A program made the position numbers and the translations under genes. Under the pieces are notes generated by a model, which was not told where the DNA came from, made no database searches, and saw nothing but the letters and a program-made list of their open reading frames with translations. From ZC4RG19 sp036279475 (GTDB lineage: Bacteria; Actinomycetota; Acidimicrobiia; Acidimicrobiales; VFJN01), in contig DASUJB010000143.1 in NCBI GenBank assembly GCA_036279475.1, positions 1-28,565 on the forward strand: a stretch of 28,565 bases of DNA. The letters are read 5' to 3'. This document shows positions 6,942 to 15,192 of this stretch, in pieces. Each line of letters begins with the position of its first letter. Within the stretch, counting starts at the first letter, position 1.

Positions 6942-7979
6942 TCAGGCGGCGACGGGGCCCGCCGGGGTGAACAGCACCCGCAGCACGAACAGGTTGCGGG
7001 CCCCGTCGGGGTAGCCGACCTCGTCCCCCACCCAGGCGTGCACCACCATCCACAGGCCGCTCTCGTCCCGGAAGAGCTCCGGCCCGCCCGGGCCCTGGGC
7101 GCCGTCCGACGCCGACAACCAGGGACCGTCGGCCGGCTTCGTGCAAGGTCCCAGCGGTGACCGGCACACCGCGTAGCCCACGGCATAGTTCGCGGTGCGC
7201 CAGTCGTTGCCGGAGTAGAAGAGGAAGTAGCGGCCACGATCCTCGACCATCGACGGGCCCTCCACCACCCCCGCCTCCCACGCCTGGTCCGCCTCGGCGA
7301 GGGTGCGGACCTCGCCCACCAGGCCCAGGCCGTCGGGGCTGAGCTCGGACGCCACGATGCCGCCGGCGTCACCCGCCTTCCACGACAGGAAGGCCCGGCC
7401 GTCGGCCGCCACGAAGGGGCTGGGATCGATGGCCCAGTGGCCCTCGGGACAGATGAGGGGGGCCGGCGAGCGGTCGACGAAGTCGCCGTCCGGGTCGGAG
7501 CCCACCGCCACGGAGATGCACTGTCGCCCGTCGGGCATGCCGAGCGTGTAGTAGAGGACGTAGCGGTCACCGCGTGCCAAGACGCTGGGCGCCCACACGC
7601 GGGTGGCGTCCTGCGCCGCCCACGGCGGCAGGCCGGCCAGGGCGTCCCGGCGGCTGCCGAGCCGGAAGAGCTCGTCGCGGGTGAGGACGGGCACCAGCAT
7701 GCCGTCGCTGTTGGTCGAGTAGGCGAAGTACTCGTCCCCGGACACCATCACGAAGGGATCGGCGAAGTCGCCGCAGTACTGCACCTGCCCCCCGCCCAGC
7801 AGCTCCCGGAGCCCCCCGCCCAGGGGGCGGTCGCCCACCTCGACGTCCGCGGCGGCGCCGCCGCGCAGCTCGACGCCCCGGCACCGCCGCTGCGGACCCG
7901 ACACCACCGCCACCAACGCCCCCACCACGAGCGCGGCGACCACGAACCCCACCACCCGACCCCGGCTACCGCCCTGCAC
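6942..7979 (-). CDS. Membrane-anchored GH43-like glycosyl hydrolase (345 aa)
   Basis: A five-bladed beta-propeller of the GH43/GH32-like clan, most similar in pattern to arabinan/xylan-acting GH43 enzymes. Candidate catalytic residues occur in the right order: Asp74 in DFADPFVM (base), Asp185 in HWAIDPSPF (pKa modulator) and Glu240 in GVVEGPSMV (acid). Blade motifs RVWAPSVL and YFLFYSGNDW are typical. Residues 9-27 are a hydrophobic helix after a short basic start, so the enzyme is an N-terminally anchored or exported protein. GTG start at 7979. It stands alone, without sugar transporters or other glycosidases nearby, so the substrate is open. Confidence 0.8.
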   Translation of the reverse strand: MQGGSRGRVVGFVVAALVVGALVAVVSGPQRRCRGVELRGGAAADVEVGDRPLGGGLRELLGGGQVQYCGDFADPFVMVSGDEYFAYSTNSDGMLVPVLTRDELFRLGSRRDALAGLPPWAAQDATRVWAPSVLARGDRYVLYYTLGMPDGRQCISVAVGSDPDGDFVDRSPAPLICPEGHWAIDPSPFVAADGRAFLSWKAGDAGGIVASELSPDGLGLVGEVRTLAEADQAWEAGVVEGPSMVEDRGRYFLFYSGNDWRTANYAVGYAVCRSPLGPCTKPADGPWLSASDGAQGPGGPELFRDESGLWMVVHAWVGDEVGYPDGARNLFVLRVLFTPAGPVAA

Positions 7980-8126
7980 GAGGCCCGGATGCTACCCGAG
8001 GACGGGCGCACCGAGGCTCCACCGCCGCCCCGACGGAGGTGACAGCGCCTCGGTTCGCCTCCGGTGGCCACGGATCGGCTAAGGTCGCCGCCGTCAGGCG
8101 GGCCGGCTTGGGGAGCACCAGACGTT

Positions 8127-8149
8127 CGTCACGGGGACACCTCGTGACG
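8127..8149. promoter_or_regulatory. 7-bp perfect inverted repeat in the leader of the 8229 gene
   Basis: CGTCACG (8127-8133) and CGTGACG (8143-8149) are exact inverted copies separated by 9 nt, about 80 nt before the ATG at 8229. A second small hairpin (CCGCC-AACA-GGCGG) lies nearer the gene. These could be an operator or leader RNA structure. I could not match the leader to a known riboswitch. Confidence 0.3.
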
Positions 8150-8228
8150 GGGTTGGGGAATGTCACCATCCAGTGCGCCTTGCCACCAATGGGGTGCCGC
8201 CAACAGGCGGACTGCATCAGGAGACTTC

Positions 8229-8843
8229 ATGAAGCGTAAGCGTTTGACCGCAGCGATGGGGCTCGGGGTCGCGACCGCTGCCCTGCTCACCGCCACACCC
8301 GCCGGCGCCACGTGGCGCCCCTCCCGGATCATCGAGGTCGAGCCCACCAGCGGCCCGGTGGGCACCACCGTGACCGTCTCGGGCGACAACTGCGGTGGAG
8401 AGGCCTACATCGGCCTGTTCAAGGGCACCGACTGGATGGACGGCCTCCTGCTCACCGGCGGGACGGCCGAGCCCGAGAAGCGGGCGTGGTCCGGCGAGAT
8501 CGTCGTCCCCGACCACGTCCTGTTCGACCAGAACCAGATGGTCGAGCCGGGTGAGGACTACTTCGTGGGCGCTGCCTGCGTGCCCTACAACCACCGTCCC
8601 GGTGACGTCCGCGAGGGCCTGAACTACAAGGACCTGGCCGACGCGTTCAAGCTCTTCAAGACCACGCACAACCTGCGGCCCGACTTCTACCCGTACAAGC
8701 CGGTCGACTTCGAGGTCACCGAGGCGGAGGAGCCGGTGCCCGCCACCACGGTCCCCGGCGAGGAGGAGGCTCCTCCGGTCGTGAGCCCGGGCGTGGCCGC
8801 ACCGGCCACGCCCATCCCGGGAGCACCCGACTACACCGGTTGA
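8229..8843 (+). CDS. Secreted protein of unknown function (204 aa)
   Basis: A clear Sec signal peptide: MKRKRLTAAM, then GLGVATAALLTATPAGA, cleaved near residue 27. The mature part starts with a beta-rich domain resembling an Ig/TIG-like fold (IIEVEPTSGPVGTTVTVSGDNC), with paired cysteines in SGDNCGG and GAACVPYNH that could form a disulfide. The last ~45 residues are Pro/Glu/Val-rich (ATTVPGEEEAPPVVSPG), like cell-wall-spanning tails; no LPxTG motif or C-terminal membrane helix is present. AGGAG 5 nt before the ATG at 8229 fixes the start. A GC-rich hairpin at 8886-8912 lies downstream. Specific function not recognised. Confidence 0.85.
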   Translation: MKRKRLTAAMGLGVATAALLTATPAGATWRPSRIIEVEPTSGPVGTTVTVSGDNCGGEAYIGLFKGTDWMDGLLLTGGTAEPEKRAWSGEIVVPDHVLFDQNQMVEPGEDYFVGAACVPYNHRPGDVREGLNYKDLADAFKLFKTTHNLRPDFYPYKPVDFEVTEAEEPVPATTVPGEEEAPPVVSPGVAAPATPIPGAPDYTG

Positions 8844-8885
8844 TCCCTGCCCTGCTCGGCGACGTCCTGTCGCACGAGCTGTCCC

Positions 8886-8912
8886 GCAGCCCCGCGCCTG
8901 GCGCGGGGCTGC
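8886..8912 (+). terminator. Perfect 12-bp hairpin after the secreted-protein gene
   Basis: GCAGCCCCGCGC (8886-8897) and GCGCGGGGCTGC (8901-8912) pair perfectly with a 3-nt loop, 43 nt after the stop at 8843. There is no T-run, as is common for high-GC actinobacterial terminators, so function is inferred from position and stability. Confidence 0.55.
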
Positions 8913-9870
8913 GGCGCGCCCGGGCCCTCTGACCGGCTTGTCCCTGGGCCCACCGCCCTGACGAAGCCCACCGCCCTCGCAGGACCCACCGCCGGCGAGG
9001 TTCACCGCTCGGGCGGGGATGTCAGCGCACCGACCCCCGGACCGGGGCACGGACGTGGCGGAGCCGGTGGTGCCGGTCCCGGCCGACAGCGCCACCACGG
9101 GCTCGCGAGCATCTCGTCACACGAGCACTCCGCGTCGATCCGACCTACGGGCTCGACGAGTCGACGTCGCCCACCTGGCCCTGCCGTCCTCGTGGCTCCG
9201 GGCCAGCCGCCACGGTGGGTCGACCGGACCGGGTGCCAGGAGCCGGCACCCGCGAGAGGTTGGGGCACCGACGGAGGACCACGGAGCGAGCGGACACCGT
9301 GCCGGGAGACGGCAGCGCCTGGTGTCGTCGAGCGCTGCGTCCAGCAGCAGCATCGCCACGGCCCGGGCCGGAGAACCTCCGCCGGCCGGCCCTGCGCTCG
9401 GACGGTCCCTCCCCCTCCCTGTGGCGGCGAACCGCCGACGCGCCCCTCGGCGCTCCAGCATCGCCGTGCCGCGGGGCCGGAGGGGGAGCCCGTCCCAGCT
9501 CGGTGGCGCAGACCTCCCTCACCTCACCGGACCGGACCAGGCCGTGCCACGGGATCGGAGGTCGAGGCGGAGGCGGGAGCCCGTCCCGGCGGCAGGGAGC
9601 GTGGGGTCGCCCCTCCCCGGACCTTCGGCAGGCCGGCCCGCGGAGAGCCCGTGGTCCCTCCGGCCGAGGCCCCACCGGTCGAACGTCCCCGGCTCGACCG
9701 CCGAGGTGGAACGTCGCCGCGGGACCGCGCCGGCGGCGACCGCGCAGGTGGGGCTCGACGTCGACCTCGCTCGGCGGCGCACGGTCAGGAACCGGCGCCG
9801 AGGAGCTCGGTCGCCCGGGACCCAGACCTGGGTGGGCCGGACCCGGCGAGGCGTGGCCTTCGCCGGGTCC
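8913..9870. other. About 1 kb without a recognisable gene
   Basis: Open frames exist on both strands but their translations are Arg/Pro/Gly-rich with no domain, no signal peptide and no ribosome site. Short related phrases recur (for example GGGAGCCCGTCCC twice, around 9481 and 9578), suggesting old duplications or a decayed region. No tRNA, IS end or CRISPR-type repeat was seen. The segment ends in the heptamer repeat at 9871. Confidence 0.5.
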
Positions 9871-9926
9871 GTGGTCCGTGGTCCGTGGCCCGTGGCCCGT
9901 GGCCCGTGGCCCGTGGCCCGTGGCCC
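9871..9926. repeat. Eight tandem 7-bp repeats (GTGGYCC)
   Basis: Two copies of GTGGTCC (9871-9884) are followed by six of GTGGCCC (9885-9926), ending 1 bp before the stop codon of the L,D-transpeptidase gene. The period of 7 is not a multiple of 3 and the array lies just outside the coding region. It looks like a slippage-prone VNTR; any role in mRNA 3'-end structure is speculative. Confidence 0.9.
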
Positions 9927-9927
9927 G

Positions 9928-10689
9928 TCAGGCCACGATGGTGACCGGGGTCCCCAGGGGGAGGATGGGAGCCAGCTTGGAGATCGCCTCGTTGCGGAGG
10001 CGGATGCAACCGTGGCTCACGTCGGTCCCGATGGCGTCGGGCTCGTTGGTGCCGTGGACGCCGATCACGCCGTCACCACCGGCGAAGTCCTTCAGGACGT
10101 TCGAGTACCCGGAGAGCCCGTAGGCATAGGGGCCGTAGGCACCGTCGGGGTCCGGTGGCTGCAGCAGCTCCTTGATGTAGTACGTGCCGCCCGGCGTGGG
10201 AGCTTCGGCCGTCCCGACACCGATGGGCTCGTCGAGGACCACCTCCTCCTGCTTGTGCACGGTCAGGCGATGCGCCGAGAGCTGGATCTCCATCCGGAAG
10301 GGGTTCGACGCCACGTTGACGTCGGCGGCCTTGATCCACCCGGTGGAGCCGTTCGGGCGCACCGGCAGGTACACGTTGAGCCAGTCGCCCGCCTGCTCCT
10401 TCACGAGGAACACCAGCGGTGCCCCGTTCTCGTTGGGGTTGGGCAGGGTCTGGGCAGGCTGGGGGTCGTCCTGTGCCCCGAACACCGCCACCTGCGGCCC
10501 CTTCGCCTGGGCCACGAGGGAGACGCCCTCGGCCTGCTCCGGTCCGGTCGCCTGGACCTGCGTCGTCTCTGCGCCCGAGGCGCCACCTCCATCGTCCGCG
10601 GCCTCGTCGCCGTCGGAACCTCCACAGGCGGTCAGCGCCAACGCCGCCGCCACCATCCCAGCTACCAGCCTTCGTCCTGCCACAAGCAT
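9928..10689 (-). CDS. L,D-transpeptidase (YkuD domain) lipoprotein (253 aa)
   Basis: Makes 3-3 cross-links in peptidoglycan or attaches proteins to it, outside the membrane. Residues 1-21 are a lipoprotein signal with lipobox LTAC (Cys22), then an Asp/Gly-rich linker. Residues ~55-125 look like an SH3-type domain (WLNVYLPVRPNGSTGWIK). The YkuD domain (131-253) ends with HGTNEPDAIGTDVSHGCIRL, giving catalytic His226 and Cys228. The ATG at 10689 gives the correct signal peptide; no Shine-Dalgarno sequence precedes it, and TAGCTT a few bases upstream could be the -10 of a leaderless transcript. A longer frame upstream is an artefact of GC content. Confidence 0.93.
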   Translation of the reverse strand: MLVAGRRLVAGMVAAALALTACGGSDGDEAADDGGGASGAETTQVQATGPEQAEGVSLVAQAKGPQVAVFGAQDDPQPAQTLPNPNENGAPLVFLVKEQAGDWLNVYLPVRPNGSTGWIKAADVNVASNPFRMEIQLSAHRLTVHKQEEVVLDEPIGVGTAEAPTPGGTYYIKELLQPPDPDGAYGPYAYGLSGYSNVLKDFAGGDGVIGVHGTNEPDAIGTDVSHGCIRLRNEAISKLAPILPLGTPVTIVA

Positions 10690-11073
10690 GGCTGTCAAAG
10701 CTAGTGGCGGCTCCGCGGTGCGAGTAAACCGCCTGGCCGGGCCGGGCGCGGTCGTCCGCCGGGCCCGCAGGGCCGGCGAAGCCGGGCGCCCGCGAGCAGG
10801 GCCGCCGACGGCGATGGGCCGCGGCCGGACCACCCAGGCCCGTCCCTGTCGCCGGGCCGTCGCGCCACGGCCCCGCGAGAGGGGCTGCCGGTTGACGGCA
10901 GCCACCGACGCCGGACGACGGACCCCGGGTCAGGATCGAGCACGGCCACGGCCGCGCCCGCGCCCGACACGGTGCGGGGCTCGAGCGAGACATCCGGGCC
11001 GGTCGAGTCGGCGCCACCGCCCGAAGACCGGGACCCCCGTCGACGCCCTCCCCCGTGACCGCCACCGTTGTAG
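10690..11073. other. Intergenic region with one strong hairpin
   Basis: No gene is supported here. A perfect hairpin GGCTGCCG-GTTGA-CGGCAGCC lies at 10883-10903 and could end transcription from either side. The part next to 10689 should hold the L,D-transpeptidase promoter. Confidence 0.45.
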
Positions 11074-11100
11074 CCAACCGGGTTCCGCGGCCGGGCGGGA

Positions 11101-11370
11101 TGTGCCAGGGTTCGTCAACTCGATGAGCGACCCTGGTTCCACCAGGACGTGCCGGAGGCCGACATCCGGGAGCTCCTCCAGGTGATCGCCGAGACGCCGC
11201 AGCACCGGTACCAGGCGCTCACCGAGCGCTCGGAGCGGCTCGCCGAGTTGGGCCCACCGGCGAACCTCTGGATGGCCGTGAACGTCGTGAGCTCGGAGGT
11301 ACCGCTTCTGGCTCGACCACCTGCGGCCGGTCGACGCCGCCGTGAGGTTCGCACGGCACCGACGTGCAGA
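11101..11370 (+). pseudogene. Frameshifted remnant of an unrecognised gene
   Basis: One frame reads RVRQLDERPWFHQDVPEADI, then RELLQVIAETPQHRYQALTE and RLAELGPPANLWMAVNVVSSE; near 11296-11299 it must shift by one base to continue as RYRFWLDHLRPVDAAVRF. Both halves are protein-like with strong GC3 and fit together. Protein-like sequence begins before the first possible start (GTG 11149) and only a stop lies upstream (11071), so the 5' end is lost as well. The second half runs without a stop into the tRNA genes. I do not recognise the family. A sequencing error could explain the shift but not the missing start. Confidence 0.5.
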
Positions 11371-11434
11371 CGCGGGTCGACAACGGTCCGGCCCGTCGCC
11401 GAGGCCGCAGGACCCTCGCCCGGCCTGGGAGCAG

Positions 11435-11507
11435 TGGGCCCGGTGGGGATCGAACCCACGACCTAGCGATTATGAGTCGCCTGCTCTGACCACTGAGCTA
11501 CAGGCCC
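11435..11507 (-). tRNA. tRNA with CAU anticodon, probably tRNA-Ile2
   Basis: Acceptor GGGCCTG (11507-11501) pairs with CGGGCCC (11442-11436), discriminator A; anticodon arm GGCGA-CTCATAA-TCGCT. It starts with a paired G1-C72, so it is not the initiator. The core AGAGCAGGCGACTCATAATC with TCGCT matches the E. coli minor isoleucine tRNA (ileX), as I recall it, far better than elongator tRNA-Met. I therefore expect lysidine modification by TilS and decoding of AUA; elongator Met remains the alternative. Confidence 0.9.
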
Positions 11508-11519
11508 TGGGTTCGACAG

Positions 11520-11593
11520 CTCCGGGGGTGGGGATCGAACCCACAAACCTTTCGGTTAACAGCCGACTGCTCTGCCAGTTGAGCTACCCCGGA
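11520..11593 (-). tRNA. tRNA-Asn (anticodon GUU)
   Basis: Acceptor TCCGGGG (11593-11587) pairs with CCCCGGA (11527-11521), discriminator G. The anticodon arm TCGGCTGTTAACCGA gives GTT and the T-arm is GTGGGTTCGATCCCCAC. It lies 12 nt upstream of the CAU tRNA on the same strand, so the two are probably co-transcribed. CCA is not encoded. Confidence 0.95.
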
Positions 11594-11733
11594 AGGGACG
11601 AGCCACGATAGCAGCGCCCGGGCCGTGCCCTGCAGGCGGAGGCGGCACGCGGGCGCAGGAGCGGCGGCGTGCCCTCCACCGCCCCCGGGGAGGGGCGGCC
11701 GTCGCCCGCGGCCGGGCGGCGCACCGCGCCCCC

Positions 11734-13116
11734 TCAGGCGCCCTCGAGGTACTCGCGCAGCTTCTGCGAGCGGTGGGGGTGGCGCAGCTTGGCGAGGGTC
11801 TTGGACTCGATCTGCCGGATGCGCTCACGGGTCACGCCGAACTCCCTCCCCACCTCCTCGAGGGTGCGGGGCTGCTCGTCGTCGAGGCCGAAGCGCATGA
11901 CCACCACCTGCTGCTCCCGCTGGTTGAGCTCGCCGAGGACGTTGCGCACCTCGTCCTGCAACATCTGGCGGGTGGCGACGTCGTCGGGCTCGTCCGCTCC
12001 CTCGTCCCTGATGAAGTCGGCCAGGTACGAGTCGTCCTCGTCGCCGACCGGCGAGTCGAGCGACAACGGATCGAGAGAGATGCGCTGGATCTCCCGCACG
12101 CGCTCGGGCGACAGGCCCACCTCGGCGGCCAGCTCCTCCACCGTGGGGTCGCGCTCGAGCTGCTGCACCATCTGGCGCTGCACCCGGTGCACCCGGTTGA
12201 TCGACTCCACCATGTGGACCGGGATGCGGATGGTCCGGGCCTGGTCGGCGATGGACCGGGTGATGGCCTGGCGGATCCACCAGGTGGCGTAGGTCGAGAA
12301 CTTGAAGCCCTTGGAGTAGTCGAACTTCTCGACGGCCCGCATCAGGCCCATGTTCCCCTCCTGGATCAGGTCCAGGAGCTGCATGCCGCGCCCGACGTAG
12401 CGCTTGGCGATGGACACGACCAGGCGCAGGTTGGCCTGGATGAGGCTGCTCTTGGCGTCGTCGCCGTCGTCGGCCAGGGCCTGGAGCCGAGCCGCCTCGC
12501 CAGGCTCGAGGGCGCCGAGCCGGCCCTCGGCGTCGAGCTCCGCCAGCCGTACGGACGCCTCGACGCCCGCCTCGATGCGCTTGGCCAGCGCCACCTCCTC
12601 GGCGGCGACGAGCAGGGGCACCCGGCCGATCTCCCGCAGGTACATGCGCACCGGGTCGGACGTGGCACCCGGGCCGTGCTCGACGGGCCGCCCGCCGCTC
12701 AGCCGTGAGCGCCGGCGCCGGGTGGCCGACAGCTGGCGCCCGTCGGCCACGGCCCCGTGCCCCGGCTGCCCGCCGAGCGGCACCACCGTGGCGGCGACAT
12801 CGGCTCGGCGTGGGCCTGTCTCCCTGGCGGCCCGGGGCGCCGACGGGCCGGGCTCGCCGGCCGTGCCCACCGCGGCAGGGCCGGGCCCGTCGAGGCCCTC
12901 CACCCCGTCGAGGCTGTCGACCTCCTCGACGACGATGCCCGCGGTCCGGCAGCGCCGGTAGATCGCCTCCAGGACCTCGGGGGTCATCTCGATGTGGGGC
13001 AGGGCTCGGACCAGCTGGTGCTGGCTCAGCCGGCCCCTCCCCCGCCGTGCCCCCTCGATCAACGAGGACAGCGCGGCCTCGGCCGTGCTGTCCCATGCGT
13101 CGAGCCTCGATGGCAC
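11734..13116 (-). CDS. rpoD: Primary sigma factor RpoD/HrdB (460 aa)
   Basis: Housekeeping sigma-70 factor. A region-1.1-like domain occupies about residues 12-65 (LSSLIEGARRGRGRLSQHQL), followed by a low-complexity linker. Region 1.2 begins SDPVRMYLREIGRVPLL. Region 2 contains LIQEGNMGLMRAVEKFD and YATWWIRQAITRSIADQART. Region 3 includes ERDPTVEELAAEVGL, and region 4 ends with TRERIRQIESKTLAKLRHP. The GTG at 13116 lies 4 nt after the dnaG stop with a G-rich site upstream; a GTG at 13140 overlapping dnaG is possible but lacks a ribosome site. dnaG-rpoD is the classic macromolecular-synthesis operon. The last residues are LREYLEGA. Confidence 0.97.
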   Translation of the reverse strand: MPSRLDAWDSTAEAALSSLIEGARRGRGRLSQHQLVRALPHIEMTPEVLEAIYRRCRTAGIVVEEVDSLDGVEGLDGPGPAAVGTAGEPGPSAPRAARETGPRRADVAATVVPLGGQPGHGAVADGRQLSATRRRRSRLSGGRPVEHGPGATSDPVRMYLREIGRVPLLVAAEEVALAKRIEAGVEASVRLAELDAEGRLGALEPGEAARLQALADDGDDAKSSLIQANLRLVVSIAKRYVGRGMQLLDLIQEGNMGLMRAVEKFDYSKGFKFSTYATWWIRQAITRSIADQARTIRIPVHMVESINRVHRVQRQMVQQLERDPTVEELAAEVGLSPERVREIQRISLDPLSLDSPVGDEDDSYLADFIRDEGADEPDDVATRQMLQDEVRNVLGELNQREQQVVVMRFGLDDEQPRTLEEVGREFGVTRERIRQIESKTLAKLRHPHRSQKLREYLEGA

Positions 13117-13120
13117 GTCG

Positions 13121-15064
13121 TCAACCCCCGTCCGGAACACGGTGCGCCAGCCAGGCTAGCAACCGGTCAGCCGACTCGGCCGCGGTACGAGGGGAACGCA
13201 GCCCGGCGGCGATGCGGTTGAGAGCGTCCAGGTCGGCCAGGGCCCGGGTGCCGTCCGGCTGGCGGGCACCGGCGAGGCGGACGGCGGCGATGTGCCGTCG
13301 GGCCGCCTCCAGGTGCAGCAGGCGGACGGCGTCGAGCGGCTCGCTGCGCGGCTCCTCCACGAGCAGGCGGGCGAGCAGGTCGGCGACCTCCGGGGAGGCG
13401 GCCGCCACGGCCTCGGGGTGCGTGTCAGCGGCCACCAGGGCCTCGTAGGCCGCCCGCTGGACCGGATCGAGGAAGAGCCCCGCGTCGAGCCACCTCCCCA
13501 CCGCACCGGGGTCGTGCACGGCGTGCCGCAGGACCTCGAGGGCGGGACCGTCGCGCCCGGCCGACCCGGGGGAGGCCGGGCCGGCCCGCCCCCCCCGGCC
13601 GGCAGGCCCGGCTCCCGCGCTCCCCGGCCCTCCGAGGGCGCCCGGATCGTCGGGACGGTTCTCGACCCGGCGCCCACCAGGGGAGCCCAGGGGCCCGGCC
13701 GCCCCGTCCCCCGTGGCCCGGCCCCCTCCGCCGTCCGAGCCCCCCGGAGCCCGACCCGGTCCGGCCGGCCGGGACGTCATCCGGTCGAGCACCGCCCGGA
13801 GGCGGTCGGGCTCGATCACGCAACGAGAGGCGACGTCCATGAGGTACTGGTCGCGCACGAGGTCGACCGGGTGCTCGGCCACGAGCTCGAGGGCGCGCTC
13901 GGCGGCCCGCACCCGGCCCTCGTTGGTGCCGAGGTCGGCGGCGGCCAGCACCCGGTCGAGCCGGAACCGCAGGAACGGTGCCGCCTCCTCGACGGCGGCA
14001 ACCAGCCGCCGTGGGTCGGCCACGGCGACGTCGGCCGGGTCCTGGCCCGCGGGCAGGTCGGCCACCCTCACCTCGACGTCGTGCTCGCGCTCCCAGCGGT
14101 AGAAGCGGTCGGCGGCGGCCTGACCGGCGCTGTCGGCGTCGAAGGCCAGCACCAGCCGGTTGGCCGCGAACCTGGTCAGCAGCCTCACGTGGTCGTCGGT
14201 CAGCGCGGTACCGCACGTGGCCACCGCCAGCGGCACACCGGCCCGGTGGAAGGCGATCACGTCGGTGTAGCCCTCGCAGATCACCGCCGTCCCCGCCGAC
14301 ACGACGGCCGCCCGGGCCCGGTCGAGGCCGTAGAGGACCCTCGACTTGCTGTACAGGGGGGTCTCCGCCGTGTTCTTGTACTTGCCCCGGTTCCCCGGGC
14401 CCTCGCCACCCGGGAGGACCCGGCCGCCGAAGCCGATCGGCTCTCCCCGGTCGTCGTTGATGGGGAACATGATCCGGGCCCGGAAGTGGTCGTTGAGGCG
14501 ACCGCGGCTGTTGCGGCGCGCCAGCCCCGTGCCCGCCGCCAGGTCGTCGTCCAGGCCCAGGGCCCGGGTCAGCTCGTCCCAACCCTCGGGCGCCCACCCC
14601 AGGCGGAAGTCGCGCACCACGTCGCCGTCGAGCCCCCGGTCCCGCAGGTAGCGGCGGGCGGCCCCGGCGTCGCGGCCCGAGAGCAGCCGCTCGTGGTACC
14701 AGTCGACGGCCCGGGCCATGGCGGCCGTGTAGCGGGCCCTCCGCCGACGGCTCTCGCCCTCGGCACGGTCGGTGTAGCGGAGACTGACGCCGGCCCGGGC
14801 GGCCAGTCGCTCGACGGCGCCCGGGAAGTCGAGGGCCTCCTTCTGCATCACGAAGTCGATCACGTCGCCCTTGGCCTGGCAGCCGAAGCAGTAGAAGACG
14901 TTCTCGGTGGCGTTCACCGAGAACGACGGCGTCCTCTCGGTGTGGAAGGGGCAGAGGCCGCTCCACTGCCGGCCGACGCGGCGCAGGGGGGTGTACTCGG
15001 TGACCACCTGCACGATGTCCGACGCCGCCCGCACCGCGGCGACGTCCTCGTCGTTGATGGCCAT
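13121..15064 (-). CDS. dnaG: DNA primase DnaG (647 aa)
   Basis: Synthesises RNA primers at the replication fork. The N-terminal zinc ribbon is C38PFH41 ... C59FGC62. The catalytic core carries KYKNTAETPLYSKSRVLYGL, the toprim glutamate in VICEGYTDV (Glu264) and the metal site FDADSAG (Asp309, Asp311). Residues ~432-508 are a long Gly/Pro/Arg-rich linker, unusually low in complexity, before a C-terminal helicase-binding domain (VLRHAVHDPGAVGRWLDAGL). The ATG at 15064 (MAINDEDVAAVRAASDIVQV) matches known primase starts; the frame upstream to 16399 is antisense to terC. rpoD follows directly. Confidence 0.97.
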   Translation of the reverse strand: MAINDEDVAAVRAASDIVQVVTEYTPLRRVGRQWSGLCPFHTERTPSFSVNATENVFYCFGCQAKGDVIDFVMQKEALDFPGAVERLAARAGVSLRYTDRAEGESRRRRARYTAAMARAVDWYHERLLSGRDAGAARRYLRDRGLDGDVVRDFRLGWAPEGWDELTRALGLDDDLAAGTGLARRNSRGRLNDHFRARIMFPINDDRGEPIGFGGRVLPGGEGPGNRGKYKNTAETPLYSKSRVLYGLDRARAAVVSAGTAVICEGYTDVIAFHRAGVPLAVATCGTALTDDHVRLLTRFAANRLVLAFDADSAGQAAADRFYRWEREHDVEVRVADLPAGQDPADVAVADPRRLVAAVEEAAPFLRFRLDRVLAAADLGTNEGRVRAAERALELVAEHPVDLVRDQYLMDVASRCVIEPDRLRAVLDRMTSRPAGPGRAPGGSDGGGGRATGDGAAGPLGSPGGRRVENRPDDPGALGGPGSAGAGPAGRGGRAGPASPGSAGRDGPALEVLRHAVHDPGAVGRWLDAGLFLDPVQRAAYEALVAADTHPEAVAAASPEVADLLARLLVEEPRSEPLDAVRLLHLEAARRHIAAVRLAGARQPDGTRALADLDALNRIAAGLRSPRTAAESADRLLAWLAHRVPDGG

Positions 15065-15192
15065 CGGCCGAAGGCTACCGGTCGGCCCCGGACGTCCCCG
15101 GGCTCGTCGTGGCCGCCGGGCACCGCCCCGGGGTGCCGCCGCCGGGCAGGCCGTGCGGCGGCCCGGGCGAGAACCCCGCCCGGGCCGACGAT

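Noticed and set aside
9871..9926. CRISPR-like array
   Set aside because: The repeats are 7 bp with no spacers and no cas genes nearby; it is a simple tandem repeat.
9019..10704. 561-codon plus-strand frame over the gene-free region and the L,D-transpeptidase
   Set aside because: Antisense to a gene with clear YkuD motifs; the part before 9928 has no coding features.
11435..11507. Initiator tRNA-fMet
   Set aside because: Position 1-72 is a G-C pair and the anticodon stem lacks the three consecutive G-C pairs typical of initiators.
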